Below are positions 40,945-51,467 of a stretch of 64,000 nt of DNA, one piece after another. The position numbers and the translations under genes are program-made. Within the stretch, counting starts at the first letter, position 1. Every line of letters starts with the position of its first letter. The notes under the pieces were generated by a model that ran no database searches, was not told the origin of the DNA, and saw only the letters and a list, made by a program, of their open reading frames with translations. The DNA comes from Kalmanozyma brasiliensis GHG001. Taxonomy: Eukaryota; Basidiomycota; Ustilaginomycetes; Ustilaginales. Location of the stretch: assembly GCF_000497045.1 (NCBI RefSeq), contig NW_015961989.1, positions 186,001 to 250,000 on the forward strand, read 5' to 3'.

Positions 40945-42992
40945 ATGGAGAACAACAAGGTTCAAGAGGTCAACACCGGCCTTCAGACCGACGTCAAGGG
41001 CGAAAAGACCAATGAGCAAGTCAAGGCCGCCAACCACGGCAACCTCGAGAAGCAACTCAGCCCGGGCTCCGAGGAGTTCTCTCGTCCCGACGGCAAGTCA
41101 GTCGACGACATCTACGAGCGCAAGGTCTACATCCTCAACAAGGTCCTCAACGAGGAGATTGGCATGGGCAAGGTCCAATGGCAGCTCTTTTTCCTCTCCG
41201 GTTGGGGTTGGATGGCCGACAACCTCTGGCTCCAGGGTGTTGCCATTATCCTTCCTCAGGTCTCGCGTGAGTTCAACATCGAGAGCAACATTCGCTGGAT
41301 GACCTTCTCGCTCTACATGGGTCTCATTCTCGGTGCCGCCCTTTGGGGTATCATGGCCGATGTCATCGGCCGCCGTCCCTCGTTCAACATCACGCTCTTC
41401 ATTGCCGGTGTCTTTGGTATCGCCGCCGGTGGCGCCAACAGCTTCGTCGGTCTCGGAGGTCTCTTGGCCGGTCTCGGTTTCGGTCTGGGTGGCAACTTGC
41501 CCGTTGACGGCATGATGTTCCTCGAATTCATCCCCGCCAACAAGCAGTACCTCCTCACGCTCCTCTCCGTCTTCTGGTCGCTCGGTCAACTGCTCGCTTC
41601 GCTTGTCGCTTGGGCCTTCATCGCCAACTACTCGTGCGACGGCAACCAGACCAACACTCCCGGTGAGAACACCGTGCCCTGCGACGTTTCGCGCAACATG
41701 GGCTGGCGTTACACTTTCTACACTCTTGGCGCCCTCACCTTCGTCATGTTCGTCGCTCGCTTCTTCGTCTTCCGTCTGCCCGAGTCGCCCAAGTACTATC
41801 TCTCCAAGGGCATGGATGCCGAGGCTGTCGCGACGCTCAAGGAGATTGCTCGCAGGAACGGCCGTCCCCTCGGCGACGATGTCATCTCGGTCGAGATCTT
41901 CCGCTCTGCCGCTGGCCAGGAGGCCGACATGACTGTTCGCGAGGTCGAGGAGGAGCCCAAGGGCCTCAAGGCTCTGACCACCGCTCCCTCTCGCATGCTC
42001 AAGGACCTCAAGAACGTCTCTATCACTCCCGACCTGTCTCACGTCAAGCCTCTGTTCTACGGCTGGCGCATGGCTACGACCACCTCCATCCTCTGGGTGC
42101 TCTGGTCGCTCATCGGTCTCGCCTACCCGCTCTACAACGCTTTCTTGCCCATCTACCTGTCCGAGGCTCAAGGTGTCACTGACACCTCGTCCGTCGACAC
42201 CACCTACCGCAACTACGCCATCATCTCGATCTGCGGTGTCCCCGGATCCATCATCGCCGCCTGGATGGTCGAACTGCCCCGTTCCGGCCGTCGTGGCGCT
42301 CTCGGCATCGGCACCATCCTCACTGGTGTTTTCTTGTTCCTGTTCACCACGGCTTCCAACGAAGGCGCCGTTCTTGGCTTCAACTGCGCCGCCGCCGTCG
42401 TTCAAAACATCATGTATGGCGTACGTATAAGCTCATCCTCACCCTCCGACGCTTTCAAGACGTTCAGAACGGCATGCTAACCATCTTTACTCTCCTGCAA
42501 CATCACGTTGATTGCCCTCAATACCATCTACGATTTTCGTCCGACCCTTTTTCTTCGGCATTTTTTTTTTCGGCACGCCGTCGATCTCGGGAAATTTTCT
42601 TTTTTCGGATTTCTTTTTTCCCCACGTGCAAAATTGGTGCTCCCATCATCTCAACTCAATAGGTTCTGTACTGCATCACCCCGGAAGTGCTTCCTGCTCC
42701 TCACCGCGGGACAGGAGACGGAATTGCTGCGGCGCTGAACCGCGTGTTCGGGTCGATGGCGCCTATAATCGGTCAGTGGCGCAAAAAACGCATCGCAGAA
42801 GCTTTCAGGACGTTCAGAACGATGAACTGACCATATCTAGTCACTTGACGCTTTACGATTTTTTTCTTTGCTCAAACAGGCATCTACGCTGGAGGCACTG
42901 CCCCTCTGTACGTCGCAGCCTCGCTGTTCTTGTTCTCGGGCGTCCTTTCCTTCTTCATCCCCCTCGAGTCGCAAGGAAAGAGCGCTTTGTAA
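40945..42992 (+). CDS. Major facilitator superfamily transporter (sugar-porter / SV2-like)
   Basis: Three exons, 40945-42420, 42663-42771 and 42880-42992, introns 242 and 108 nt; 565 residues. After an 80-residue charged N-terminus come about twelve membrane segments in two halves. GIMADVIGRRPSFN between segments 2 and 3 is the MFS loop motif, and RLPESPKYYLSKG after segment 6 is typical of sugar porters; the SGWGWMADNLWLQGVAIILP start resembles the SV2/organic-ion branch. The last exons encode LYCITPEVLPAPHRGTGDGI, the conserved region after segment 10, and the final helix. Substrate unknown. A 435-codon antisense frame is a codon-bias shadow. The two introns share sequence (see findings). 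Confidence 0.9.
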
Positions 42993-43466
42993 GCCAAGAG
43001 CTTCCCTGTGCTCCTCGAGCTTGTACCACCTTCGTAAATGAACTGTATTGGGCTCGTTTTGCTTTTCAATGCTGTGACTGCGTGGGTTGTGAGCCGGGAT
43101 GTCTCTCGCGTGGCTGGGCCTGGGTCTCATGTCCTCGTGTCGACCTCAGCTGCCAAGTCCGTGGCAGCGAACGTGCGTGCGCCGTCGCGGATGCGCAGGA
43201 AATCAGTATCTCATCATCAGTCGTCGAGCCGGAGGATTAAGGACTAACTTTCTTCGAAGGATCATGGAACGACCTCTATTCGTGACGACCTCGTCCAGCG
43301 TCACACACCAATGGGGCACTCGATCGTTTTATCGGGAGGGACATTTGTATTGCAAAACGGGGCCAGGTCTGACGAGTCGAGCCGACAATGGCACAGAGCG
43401 TGCGTGCATCCAGCAAAGAGCTTCATTACGGACGAAGGATGGGCGACATTGCCCCACTGGCACCCT
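42993..43466. other. Convergent 3' region, MFS transporter / small basic protein
   Basis: 474 bp between stop codons. No supported feature; frames crossing it (43099-43731 +) are antisense to the minus-strand gene. Confidence 0.5.
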
Positions 43467-43883
43467 TCACTTCTTGACGCCGCGCTTGGGCTGCGTTCGT
43501 GTGCCCTTGGTGGCCGGCTTGGTCTCCTTCTTAGTTGCCGTCTTTGCCTTCTTAGGCTTCTCCTTTGCCTCTTCCTTGGTCTCCTCCTTGGCATCCGACT
43601 TTCTCTTGGCGGTCTTGGGCGTGCCAACGGCGGCAGAGGGGTCCTTGCGCTCGCCGCTCTCGATAGCGCTCTTCTTGGGAGAAGGGTTGCCCTTTTTGGC
43701 CTCGTTTGGGTTGTCACCCGAGTCCGTGTAGTCACCACCCTTGGCTTCGTAGACTTTGGCCATCTCGGCCGCCTTGTAGGCAGACCAGTTGCCCTTGCCA
43801 CCACCCTTCTCCATGTTCATCACCTCCTTCTTGGCTTGCTCGCGCAGCTTGGGGTCCGTGGGCTTTCCCTTGGAGGATGGCAT
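43467..43883 (-). CDS. Small conserved basic protein, function unknown
   Basis: Single exon, 138 residues from MPSSKGKPTDPKLREQAKKE. The N-terminal 55 residues form a compact pattern, ending GGGKGNWSAYKAAEMAKVYE followed by AKGGDYTD, that I recall from small uncharacterised proteins in many fungi. The rest is Lys/Glu/Ala/Thr-rich and strongly basic, ending TRTQPKRGVKK, with likely nuclear-localisation character. No catalytic motif. A chromatin- or nucleolus-associated role is possible from composition but is only a guess. Confidence 0.75.
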   Translation of the reverse strand: MPSSKGKPTDPKLREQAKKEVMNMEKGGGKGNWSAYKAAEMAKVYEAKGGDYTDSGDNPNEAKKGNPSPKKSAIESGERKDPSAAVGTPKTAKRKSDAKEETKEEAKEKPKKAKTATKKETKPATKGTRTQPKRGVKK

Positions 43884-46071
43884 CTTGGCGGGTTGAGCGG
43901 ATGTGTTGACGCGTCGAGGAGGTGTGACAAGCGGAGCGAGCCTGATTAGAGCTGTCTTTGCGAGGTGCTCTGTGGATGGGACTTGCAGAAGTTGACAAGC
44001 GCTGTCGAGAGGAGATATGATGGTAGCTGAAGGGCGAGCCGGATGGACCAAAAAGTGGATGGATGGACCTGTACATCTTGCGACTCAAGGGTCTGGTCCG
44101 TCTGCATCGTCACTGACAGCTGCGGTCGGGCTTCTTGGCACCAGGCACTATCTCACGCAATTGCTCGCACAACAACAGCCGCGTTTGCTGCATTATGCAA
44201 TGCGCTAGCGTACATCTGCGTGGACCCGGACTGCAGCACCCCGCGTTTCTCTTTCCATGGACTCTGCTCACGGCGCGATACAAGAGTCAACTGGGCACCT
44301 GACCCCAGCGCTAAGATTCTTGGGCGAACAAGGCTCCGAGACCGGAACACAACATCTACCACTCACTTCGATCTGTGCAGAGAGCCGACGGATCGTAATT
44401 TGACAGCCGGGCCTCCGTCCGGATTTTCCATGGCTGACCCTGCATCCCGATCTACATCGAGCCCGATTCGACCGATCGGCAGGCCAGCTTTGCGTAATGA
44501 CTCGGTTAGCCGCAACACGTTTTGCTCGAGGTTCGCATGCCAGAGCCGAGCTCATGAAGCCGCATAAGGTCGATCCGTTTTCATTTCTAGTCTCAACTAA
44601 ACGATGCAGGGTGAAGATCTGTGTCAGGCCTCCTTTCGACAGAGTTGGCACTACTCTTTCGGGCGGAGGGTCACGGAGCATTGACGGCCACTCTCGCAAT
44701 GTAGGGATTTGGGTCGAGGATTTCCGACGCTTCCAGACTCCGCTGCGGCGTGGAAGGCTATGCTTCAGGATCTGAGAAGACGAGCGCGAGACCGGGATGC
44801 GTTCGTGGGATAACAGGGGGAGGGTCAAACAACTTTTGATCGACAACGCAGAAGAAGCGAAGCCTCAGCGCGACTCATCTTCGGCCGTCTCTGCGCCTCC
44901 GTTTCTGGCTGTAGGGACGATCTGCTGCAAGGTTGATCGCCATGCAAGTCGCCGCTCGTTGCGATCCGCTGCATGTGAACCATTTGTCTGCTGTGCGCAG
45001 CGCTGGCTCTCGAGTGTAGACTCGAGCTCTTCATTCCGCTTCTCCCTCTTCTCGATCTCTCAAGAGCGCGCCTCCCGCATCTTGTGTAGTAATTAGCCGT
45101 CCACCTGCTTGCCTCTCCTTGACAGCGGCGATTTCTCCTTGGACCACGTACAGCAGGCGAGAGGACCCCCAATTCCGCAGGCTGTCGAAAAAAGAGGGTC
45201 CTGAAAATAGACAGAGCTCGAGTGCCAGATTCGAGTTTTTGAATTTCTGAGGCTGCAGCCGCTGCAATGCATGCCTGTGCTCGTCATCCGTGATCAGCAA
45301 CGCACCAACGCGCGATGGCCACGACGGCGTGTGCTGCGAGTGCCTCCATCCACTGCCATCAGTAAATCACAATTCAAGTCACAATCAAATCGCAATCATT
45401 GAAAAATATTGCGGCAGCACAGCAGTACATGGCCAACACACATCCTGTGATTGTGGCTTTGCTTTCCTCGTTCCGTTGTCTCTCACACCTTCAGCCGCTC
45501 CTTAGCACGTTCAGCATTGACATTCGTGCATCTGTGCATAGTCGTTCTCGATTCCGCTCACCATCCTATCTCAAATTTGCTACTCCGGCTCGTGTAATCC
45601 GCCCACCTCCATTACCGGCATCTTTCCGAGTCGCTTCGGCCGTCAGAGCGTCGCAGGTCAACTCACATTGTTGTCACATCTGCACCCTCACCTCGACACT
45701 GAGTACAAGGTCGACGCCGTGCAGCAAGCGCCAGACACCCTTATCCTTCGCACCTTCTCCTTCACCACCGCCGACTCGGCATCGATCAAGCCCTACTTCT
45801 ACACCGCACCTCTCGAATCGTCCAACATGCACGGCCGCTGAACACCTTGTCTGCATCTCGATCACCAGCAGCATTCGCCAGCTCGACACCCTCTTTGTGC
45901 TGTCACGTCTGGACTCACTTCAGCTTTTGTTGTCTCTCGTCCAGGCATTCGAACGTCAGCACGCCTGCGTGAGCCCGACCAGCGTGCTGCCCATGAGATA
46001 GCGCCCGGCCTCATCTCCTCGACGCATTCCAGTCTCACAGCATCGAGAGCACCCTTTCCCATTTCACAAGG
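43884..46071. other. 2.2-kb region between small basic protein and RhoGAP genes (divergent)
   Basis: Shared upstream region. Frames up to about 190 codons exist (44268-44846 minus) but have no motif or steady codon bias. From about 45400 the + strand turns CT-rich with many ATGs, likely the long 5' leader of the RhoGAP gene. Confidence 0.5.
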
Positions 46072-47727
46072 ATGCCAGCACCACTCGTCAAGGCCACCTC
46101 CCGTGGCGGAGCCTCGATCCAGAGCCATCCAGCCGGAACGATCGAACACATCTCCAGTCCCGCAGCCGCCTCCACGTCCCAGCTTCACCCAGTACCCTCC
46201 TGGCCCAAGATGGGATCGTCTTCGCAGGATGAGCAGGCATCTACCAAAGCCGGTCTCAAGGCTTGGTGGGCATCCTTCACCAAAGGTCGTCAGAGCAAGG
46301 AGAAGAAGCCCATCGAAAATCGTGTCTTTGGCGTGCCCCTTCGCCAATCGCTCAAATACGCCAGCGTCGCCATCTCGATTGCTGGCGAAGATGGTCAGCA
46401 GTACGTGTGGGGCTATGTTCCCGTCGTCGTCGCCAAAGTGGGTCTCTATCTCAAGGAGAATGCTACCGAAGTGGAGGGTGTGTTCCGCATTGCTGGCTCG
46501 CAAAAGAGAATGAAGGAGCTGCAAGACACCTTTGACTCTCCGCCGCGGTACGGCAAATCGGTTGACTGGTCCAAGTACAGCGTCCATGATGCTGCCAGCG
46601 TGTTGCGAAGATACTTCAACCACATGCCAGAGCCCATTGTGCCTCACGACCTCTACACCGAGTTCAGAAACATCCGGGCGAAGGAGCCTTTCGACGAGCA
46701 AGGCGCCATCAAGACGTATCGCCTTCTCATCTCCAGCATGCCACCCGCCAGCCAGTACTTGCTCCTCTACGTGCTCGACCTTCTTGCCGTGTTTGCTCGC
46801 AACTCGGAAAAGAACCTCATGCCATCGAGTAACCTCGCCGTGATTTTCCAGCCCGGGATGTTCTCGCATCCGTCCCACGAGCTCTCGCCGGGCGAACACA
46901 AGCTTGCGGTCCAGGTGCTCGAGTTCCTGATCGACCACCAGGACCAATTTGTGCTCGGCATGTCACCTCAACCTGCTCAGCAATTGCCCGCGACCGAGCT
47001 CACCGCTGTCTCCAAGCCTGTGCCGGACGAGGACGATCTCGTGCCGTCGGACAGCGACGAGGATCAGGGCGAGCTGCAGGCTCACGAAGGAGGAGGTGCT
47101 CGCTTGGCGCGCAGCAAGACGACCAAACCGAAGACCAAGAGGTACGGCTTTGGTCGATCTCGCCCCGTCGACGAGGGTGAGGATGACAGCGACGGAGACA
47201 AGCTCGCAGCGCAAGCTCCCGCTGCATCTGCCAAAGTGCGTACATCGACCGACGCATCGGCGGGAGCGAAGGGTACTGGCTTGCGCCGAAGTAATACCGC
47301 ACCGTCGCGGAAGCCGATCGAGGGTGCATCGCCTGCTGCTCGGAAGGGCCGACGTCCGCGCGCCTCTGCAGGTGACAAGCGAGCAGCGGAGGAGGAGCAA
47401 CGCAGAATCGTCGCTAGCCTCATTCCACCGCCGCCGGAACCCAAATCGCACGCTATGCAGAAGGCAGCGTCAAGTGCCGGCCACACGCAACCCAAACCGG
47501 CAAGACCTTCGACCGATGCCGGGTCAGCTGGAGCGACATCGACGCCGATGCGCAAGGTGAAGTCAGCAGACGGACCCGCTGCTCAAGCGTCCATTGCAAG
47601 CGTCACCTCCCAAGCTTCTGCCGGTGCCCCATCGACAGGGCTTCCCACGCCGCCATCGTCCAAGATCCTGGAATCAGGAGCACCAACAGCACCTGCATCT
47701 GCATCGGAGAAAGCCGAGGCTCAATAA
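46072..47727 (+). CDS. Rho GTPase-activating protein, Sac7/Bag7 type
   Basis: Single exon, 551 residues. The RhoGAP domain covers about residues 84-285: VFGVPLRQSLKYASVAISIA, the catalytic arginine finger Arg139 in GVFRIAGSQKRMKEL, the following SPPRYGKSVDWSKYSVHDAA with VLRRYFNHMPEPI, and NLAVIFQPGM. These sequences fit the Sac7/Bag7 branch, which turns off Rho1 in cell-wall-integrity and actin signalling. The C-terminal half is disordered, Ala/Pro/Ser-rich with basic patches, and probably carries phosphorylation and localisation signals. The start is the ATG at the beginning of the uninterrupted coding frame; the leader is long. Confidence 0.9.
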   Translation: MPAPLVKATSRGGASIQSHPAGTIEHISSPAAASTSQLHPVPSWPKMGSSSQDEQASTKAGLKAWWASFTKGRQSKEKKPIENRVFGVPLRQSLKYASVAISIAGEDGQQYVWGYVPVVVAKVGLYLKENATEVEGVFRIAGSQKRMKELQDTFDSPPRYGKSVDWSKYSVHDAASVLRRYFNHMPEPIVPHDLYTEFRNIRAKEPFDEQGAIKTYRLLISSMPPASQYLLLYVLDLLAVFARNSEKNLMPSSNLAVIFQPGMFSHPSHELSPGEHKLAVQVLEFLIDHQDQFVLGMSPQPAQQLPATELTAVSKPVPDEDDLVPSDSDEDQGELQAHEGGGARLARSKTTKPKTKRYGFGRSRPVDEGEDDSDGDKLAAQAPAASAKVRTSTDASAGAKGTGLRRSNTAPSRKPIEGASPAARKGRRPRASAGDKRAAEEEQRRIVASLIPPPPEPKSHAMQKAASSAGHTQPKPARPSTDAGSAGATSTPMRKVKSADGPAAQASIASVTSQASAGAPSTGLPTPPSSKILESGAPTAPASASEKAEAQ

Positions 47728-48257
47728 GCTCCCTTTCTCGATGCGCCATTTGTCGCAGTCAGACCGTCTCAACGCGGTGCTGACACCACGAACAATTGCT
47801 TTGCCCCATTCCCCCTTCACTTCTTGTGCATTGCCTCTTCCCTTCCGCTTCTCCACACCAGCGCTCGCATCTCTGCTCCCACACCGGGCAGTGGAGGAGG
47901 CGCTCCCTGGTTCACGTCTGGGCTGCATATACCTCACTTCGCAGCTCACTCATTCTGCATCGTCCGGCTTCCCCTTCTTTCTTCTTAGCCCGTATCTTGC
48001 ACTCACACACTCTCTTTTCTCTTCATTGTAACGGCTCTTCTTGTTGTCTTGTACCTCTGATGGAATTGCAAGTTTTGTCAGACCTTGGACCACTGAGGGC
48101 GTGCTTTGATGTGTGCTGAGGCTGCATGTGTCGTGTTCGGCGGTGCCGAGCTCGCTGCGTATGGTCATGTGAGACCAGGTTGCGAGTCTCGGGGTGTTCT
48201 GCTGACTGCCAGCTCCTGCTTGCGTGCGGTGATGAGTGGGAGTTTCCATCCGTGTCG
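47728..48257. other. Convergent 3' region, RhoGAP / RPC25
   Basis: 530 bp between stop codons, T/C-rich near the RhoGAP end. Nothing else supported. Confidence 0.5.
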
Positions 48258-48947
48258 CTATGCTGTCTCTTCCACAACCTCCTGTCCCTCTCCGCTCTCT
48301 TCCGCGGCGGCCTCCGCACCAGTCCACCAGCTGACCAATCCCAATCCGCTACCCGCGATACTCCCCGTGATACTGTAATGCGGCTTCTCCTTCGTTACCG
48401 CTCCCTCTCCCTGAGCAGGCGGAGGGCCCGGCTCCGCGTCCCAAAAAGCATCGCCCTCGACGGTAAACCTGACCCTTTCGCCTGCATCCAAGTACATCCT
48501 CTCCTCCTGACTGCTCAAAAGAGGATCCGCTGCGACCTCTTCGGACCTTGCTTCGTAGAGCCAGAACCACGCCTGTTCGCGATGATCAAACGCACAGGGT
48601 CGGGGAATGAGGTGCTCTGGGACAAAGATGTCTTCGAAGAACCCCATCGTGATGCGTATCCCCGAGGCGTCCGAGGATGAGATCTTGCCCACAAGTACTT
48701 CTTGTGTGAACGGCCGAAAGATGATCAGGCGGAACGTGACGCGGTGATAGAGGCACCCATCACCGAATCGGACTTTACCCTCGGAGCAGGAGAGCACGTC
48801 GAAGAGGGAGATGCAGAGGCCGACATCGGGAAGGATGCGGTTGGCGTACTTGACGTTGATCTGATCGCTAATCGCTGTGAGGGCGGGTAGCGAGAATGTT
48901 GAGGGGTGTAGCGGGATGGTGTCTTCGATGTCGGCCAGGACGAACAT
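48258..48947 (-). CDS. RPC25: RNA polymerase III subunit Rpc25 (RPC8)
   Basis: Single exon, 229 residues. MFVLADIEDTIPLHPSTFSL, NVKYANRILPDVGLCISLFD, FGDGCLYHRVTFRLIIFRPF and VGKISSSDASGIRITMGFFE with DIFVPEHLI are the conserved blocks of the Rpb7/Rpc25 family: an N-terminal tip domain (1-80) followed by an S1/OB domain (82-200). With Rpc17 it forms the Pol III stalk needed for initiation at tRNA and 5S genes. The C-terminal 25 residues are Glu/Ala-rich. Divergent from SAM50. Confidence 0.95.
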   Translation of the reverse strand: MFVLADIEDTIPLHPSTFSLPALTAISDQINVKYANRILPDVGLCISLFDVLSCSEGKVRFGDGCLYHRVTFRLIIFRPFTQEVLVGKISSSDASGIRITMGFFEDIFVPEHLIPRPCAFDHREQAWFWLYEARSEEVAADPLLSSQEERMYLDAGERVRFTVEGDAFWDAEPGPPPAQGEGAVTKEKPHYSITGSIAGSGLGLVSWWTGAEAAAEESGEGQEVVEETA

Positions 48948-49360
48948 GATGAAGCGAGTGGGCTTCGCCTCGACTTGCTAGGTTGTCGACGGATTGATCG
49001 AGGCTGCGTGACGAGCCAGTTTTCGGAGCTGAACCGAGCTTGAGGTCGGTGCTTCCGCTTTCGGGTCTACGCCGACATACTGCGCGCGTAGTTGAGTGGT
49101 CAGCAGCGCTCTCGATGTGACTGCGGCCGATCGTAGTGTGATGAGACTGACGTCGTTGTCGAGGATCGAGAGGCAAGAGGGCAACAGGCACTCCACTTCT
49201 TCTCAAACAGCTGCACGCAAGAATTTTTTGGCTGGTTCCGAAATCCGCGCCCTGTCAAAAAAGGGTTCAGCTGATCGCTTCGGAAGGTCTTCCGCTCGGG
49301 CCTTCCACATCATCGGTTCGCTTGCGACTGCTTCGCCTTCGCCCATCACTTCGCCACAAA
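48948..49360. promoter_or_regulatory. Divergent promoter RPC25 / SAM50
   Basis: 413 bp between opposed starts, with an A/T patch at 49213-49264 (AAGAATTTTTTGG and CAAAAAAGGG). No named motif. Confidence 0.4.
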
Positions 49361-51295
49361 ATGGAGTTCAGCAGCCTCAAAGAGCAGCGAGCAACGGCGC
49401 CGGATGCCGCCGAAGCCAGAGCTGCGGCTGCGGCGGCCTCTGCCGAAGCTGAAACCGGTTCAGCTTCACGCTCGGGAGCTTCTTCGTCCACGTCGTCTCG
49501 TCGGAAGCGCACCACGAAGGCTCAAGACACGGACTCCAATGCTGCCGAGACACCATTTGCGAAAGCGATGGCTGATCCATCATCTCAAGACGAGGCGCAC
49601 TCACAGCCGCTCGAAGATGGCTCGCTCCCAACACCGGGCTTAGGATCTGCAGAGGGGGCATCCCCAACGTCCCCACCATCCCCACCATCCCCACCGTCAC
49701 CCACCGAAGAAGCGCAAATGAAGCCGCACAATCTGCTCACCGCAACCTCAATCCTTCAATCGGGTGGCGCAGTCAACTCGCCTTTTGCACCCGCACCCAT
49801 CCTGCGGCTCAACGCTATCCGCATCTCTGGAGCCAGTCGTGCGCTCCGTCCTGGTTACCTGACCTCTCTCTGCCGGCCATACATGGACCCCTCCCTCTCA
49901 TCCTCATTCAGTACGATCTACGGCACCCGCACAGGTCACGTTCTCCCCGGACAACCGACCACGCTACCGTCCATCCTGGCCCTCACCTCCTCCCTCGCTG
50001 GCGATCTGGACAAGCTCGACGTCTTCCGCACAATCGAAGCGACTCTCTCCCCCTCCATCTTTCCCGGCGCGACCGAGGAGGACGTGGACATCATCCTCGC
50101 GTGCGGCAAACCCAAGGGACGGGTCTTCCTCAAATCCAGCACGGACGTGGGCAACGGCGAAGGGTCCGCCTCCATCCAGGGTAGGATCAGGAACGTCTTT
50201 GGCGGTGCGGAAACCATGCAGGGCATTGCGACGTTCGGTACGCGCACGAGGCAGGCGTTCAACGTCGAGCTTGGCGCACCTGCGGCGTGGAACCCGGACG
50301 TGAGCGGGAGGGTCGCGGTGTTTGCGCACGAGAGGGACTATTCGACGCATTCCAGCTTGTTCGAGGCTGTGAAGGGGTTGAAAGTTAGCGGTCACGCGGC
50401 GTTCACGGATGAGCCGAAGGGCGTCATCGATCCGACGGAAGAGGATGGCGCACGGGCGGTGACAACGCAGCATGAGGTGGCATACGAAGCCTCGGTGCGC
50501 GAACTCGGAAGGGTGAGGAGCGATGCCAGCGTCGCCGTGCGTAAGATGGCCGTTTCGCCCAGCGTCAAGTCTGCACTTAGCTGGACGTGGATTCGCGAAA
50601 GCCGGGATAGCGTCGTGCTCCCGAGCAGGGGATCGAAGGTGCGGACATTCCTCGAGTACGCCGGACTGGGCGGCGATGCGAGGCACGTCAAAGCTGAAGT
50701 GGAAGCAACAACGGGCCGTCACTTCTCGCCATTCAGCTGGCTCTACCCACCACAACCACCAGCGCCGACGCCGTCAGAGTTCGTCGATGAACTCACGCCG
50801 ACCATCCCGCAACCAACCCTCACCAATCACCCGATCTATACAAGCCTCACCCTCCGTTCTGGCCTCATCCAGCCGCTCACCTCCACCCCAACCCACTTCA
50901 GCGACAGATTCCACCTGGGCGGCCCGACCTCGCTGCGCATGTTCCGCCACTCCTCGCTCGGTCCGAAAGGCGGCCACGACTCGTTGGGCGGCGACGCATA
51001 CTGGGCGCTTGGCGCATCGGTCCTCACGCCCATCCCGCGCAAGCCCCACTGGCCACTGATGCTGCACGGCTTCGTCAATGCTGGTCAGGTGTGTCAGCTC
51101 CCCTCGGTGAGCAGTCGGGGATACGGGGCAGCGTGGAAGGAGCTGGGACAGCCGAGTAGCAGCGTGGGTGTCGGATTGGTGTACATGCAGGGACAGTTGA
51201 GGGTCGAGCTGAACGCGGGTGTGCCGATCACCGCAAGAGAGGGTGATGGCATGAGGAAGGGGCTCCAGCTCGGGATCGGGGTGGACTTCTTGTAG
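49361..51295 (+). CDS. SAM50: Mitochondrial outer-membrane beta-barrel assembly protein Sam50/Tob55
   Basis: Single exon, 644 residues from MEFSSLKEQRATAPDAAEAR. The first 130 residues are Ala/Ser/Pro-rich low complexity, including a PPSP repeat from tandem CCATCCCCA units (about 49670-49700), so the protein is longer than yeast Sam50. A POTRA-like region with LDKLDVFRTIEATLSPS precedes the Omp85 barrel. Barrel signatures include HLGGPTSLRMFRH, the loop that enters the barrel, and the terminal strand GLQLGIGVDFL ending in Leu after Phe. It inserts beta-barrel precursors such as porin and Tom40 in the outer membrane. It converges on RPN1 with 172 bp between stops. Confidence 0.92.
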   Translation: MEFSSLKEQRATAPDAAEARAAAAAASAEAETGSASRSGASSSTSSRRKRTTKAQDTDSNAAETPFAKAMADPSSQDEAHSQPLEDGSLPTPGLGSAEGASPTSPPSPPSPPSPTEEAQMKPHNLLTATSILQSGGAVNSPFAPAPILRLNAIRISGASRALRPGYLTSLCRPYMDPSLSSSFSTIYGTRTGHVLPGQPTTLPSILALTSSLAGDLDKLDVFRTIEATLSPSIFPGATEEDVDIILACGKPKGRVFLKSSTDVGNGEGSASIQGRIRNVFGGAETMQGIATFGTRTRQAFNVELGAPAAWNPDVSGRVAVFAHERDYSTHSSLFEAVKGLKVSGHAAFTDEPKGVIDPTEEDGARAVTTQHEVAYEASVRELGRVRSDASVAVRKMAVSPSVKSALSWTWIRESRDSVVLPSRGSKVRTFLEYAGLGGDARHVKAEVEATTGRHFSPFSWLYPPQPPAPTPSEFVDELTPTIPQPTLTNHPIYTSLTLRSGLIQPLTSTPTHFSDRFHLGGPTSLRMFRHSSLGPKGGHDSLGGDAYWALGASVLTPIPRKPHWPLMLHGFVNAGQVCQLPSVSSRGYGAAWKELGQPSSSVGVGLVYMQGQLRVELNAGVPITAREGDGMRKGLQLGIGVDFL

Positions 51296-51467
51296 CGTAC
51301 ATACACAAACTTTTACGAACCACGCACACGGTTCTCAAACACGGACTTGCTCCGTGTCACAGACGCCAGCTCGACACATTCAGACTCGCAATCCGCAATT
51401 CTGCAATGTCACACACCTCAGACTCGAACATGCGTGGTTGAATCTCTCCGATTGACTGTGTGCGAGC

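Noticed and set aside
41098..42405. 435-codon minus-strand frame over the MFS transporter
   Set aside because: Antisense shadow of a conserved membrane protein; highly charged, no motif.
44268..44846. 192-codon minus-strand frame
   Set aside because: Arg/Ser-rich, no motif, no consistent codon bias, overlaps other frames; treated as fortuitous.
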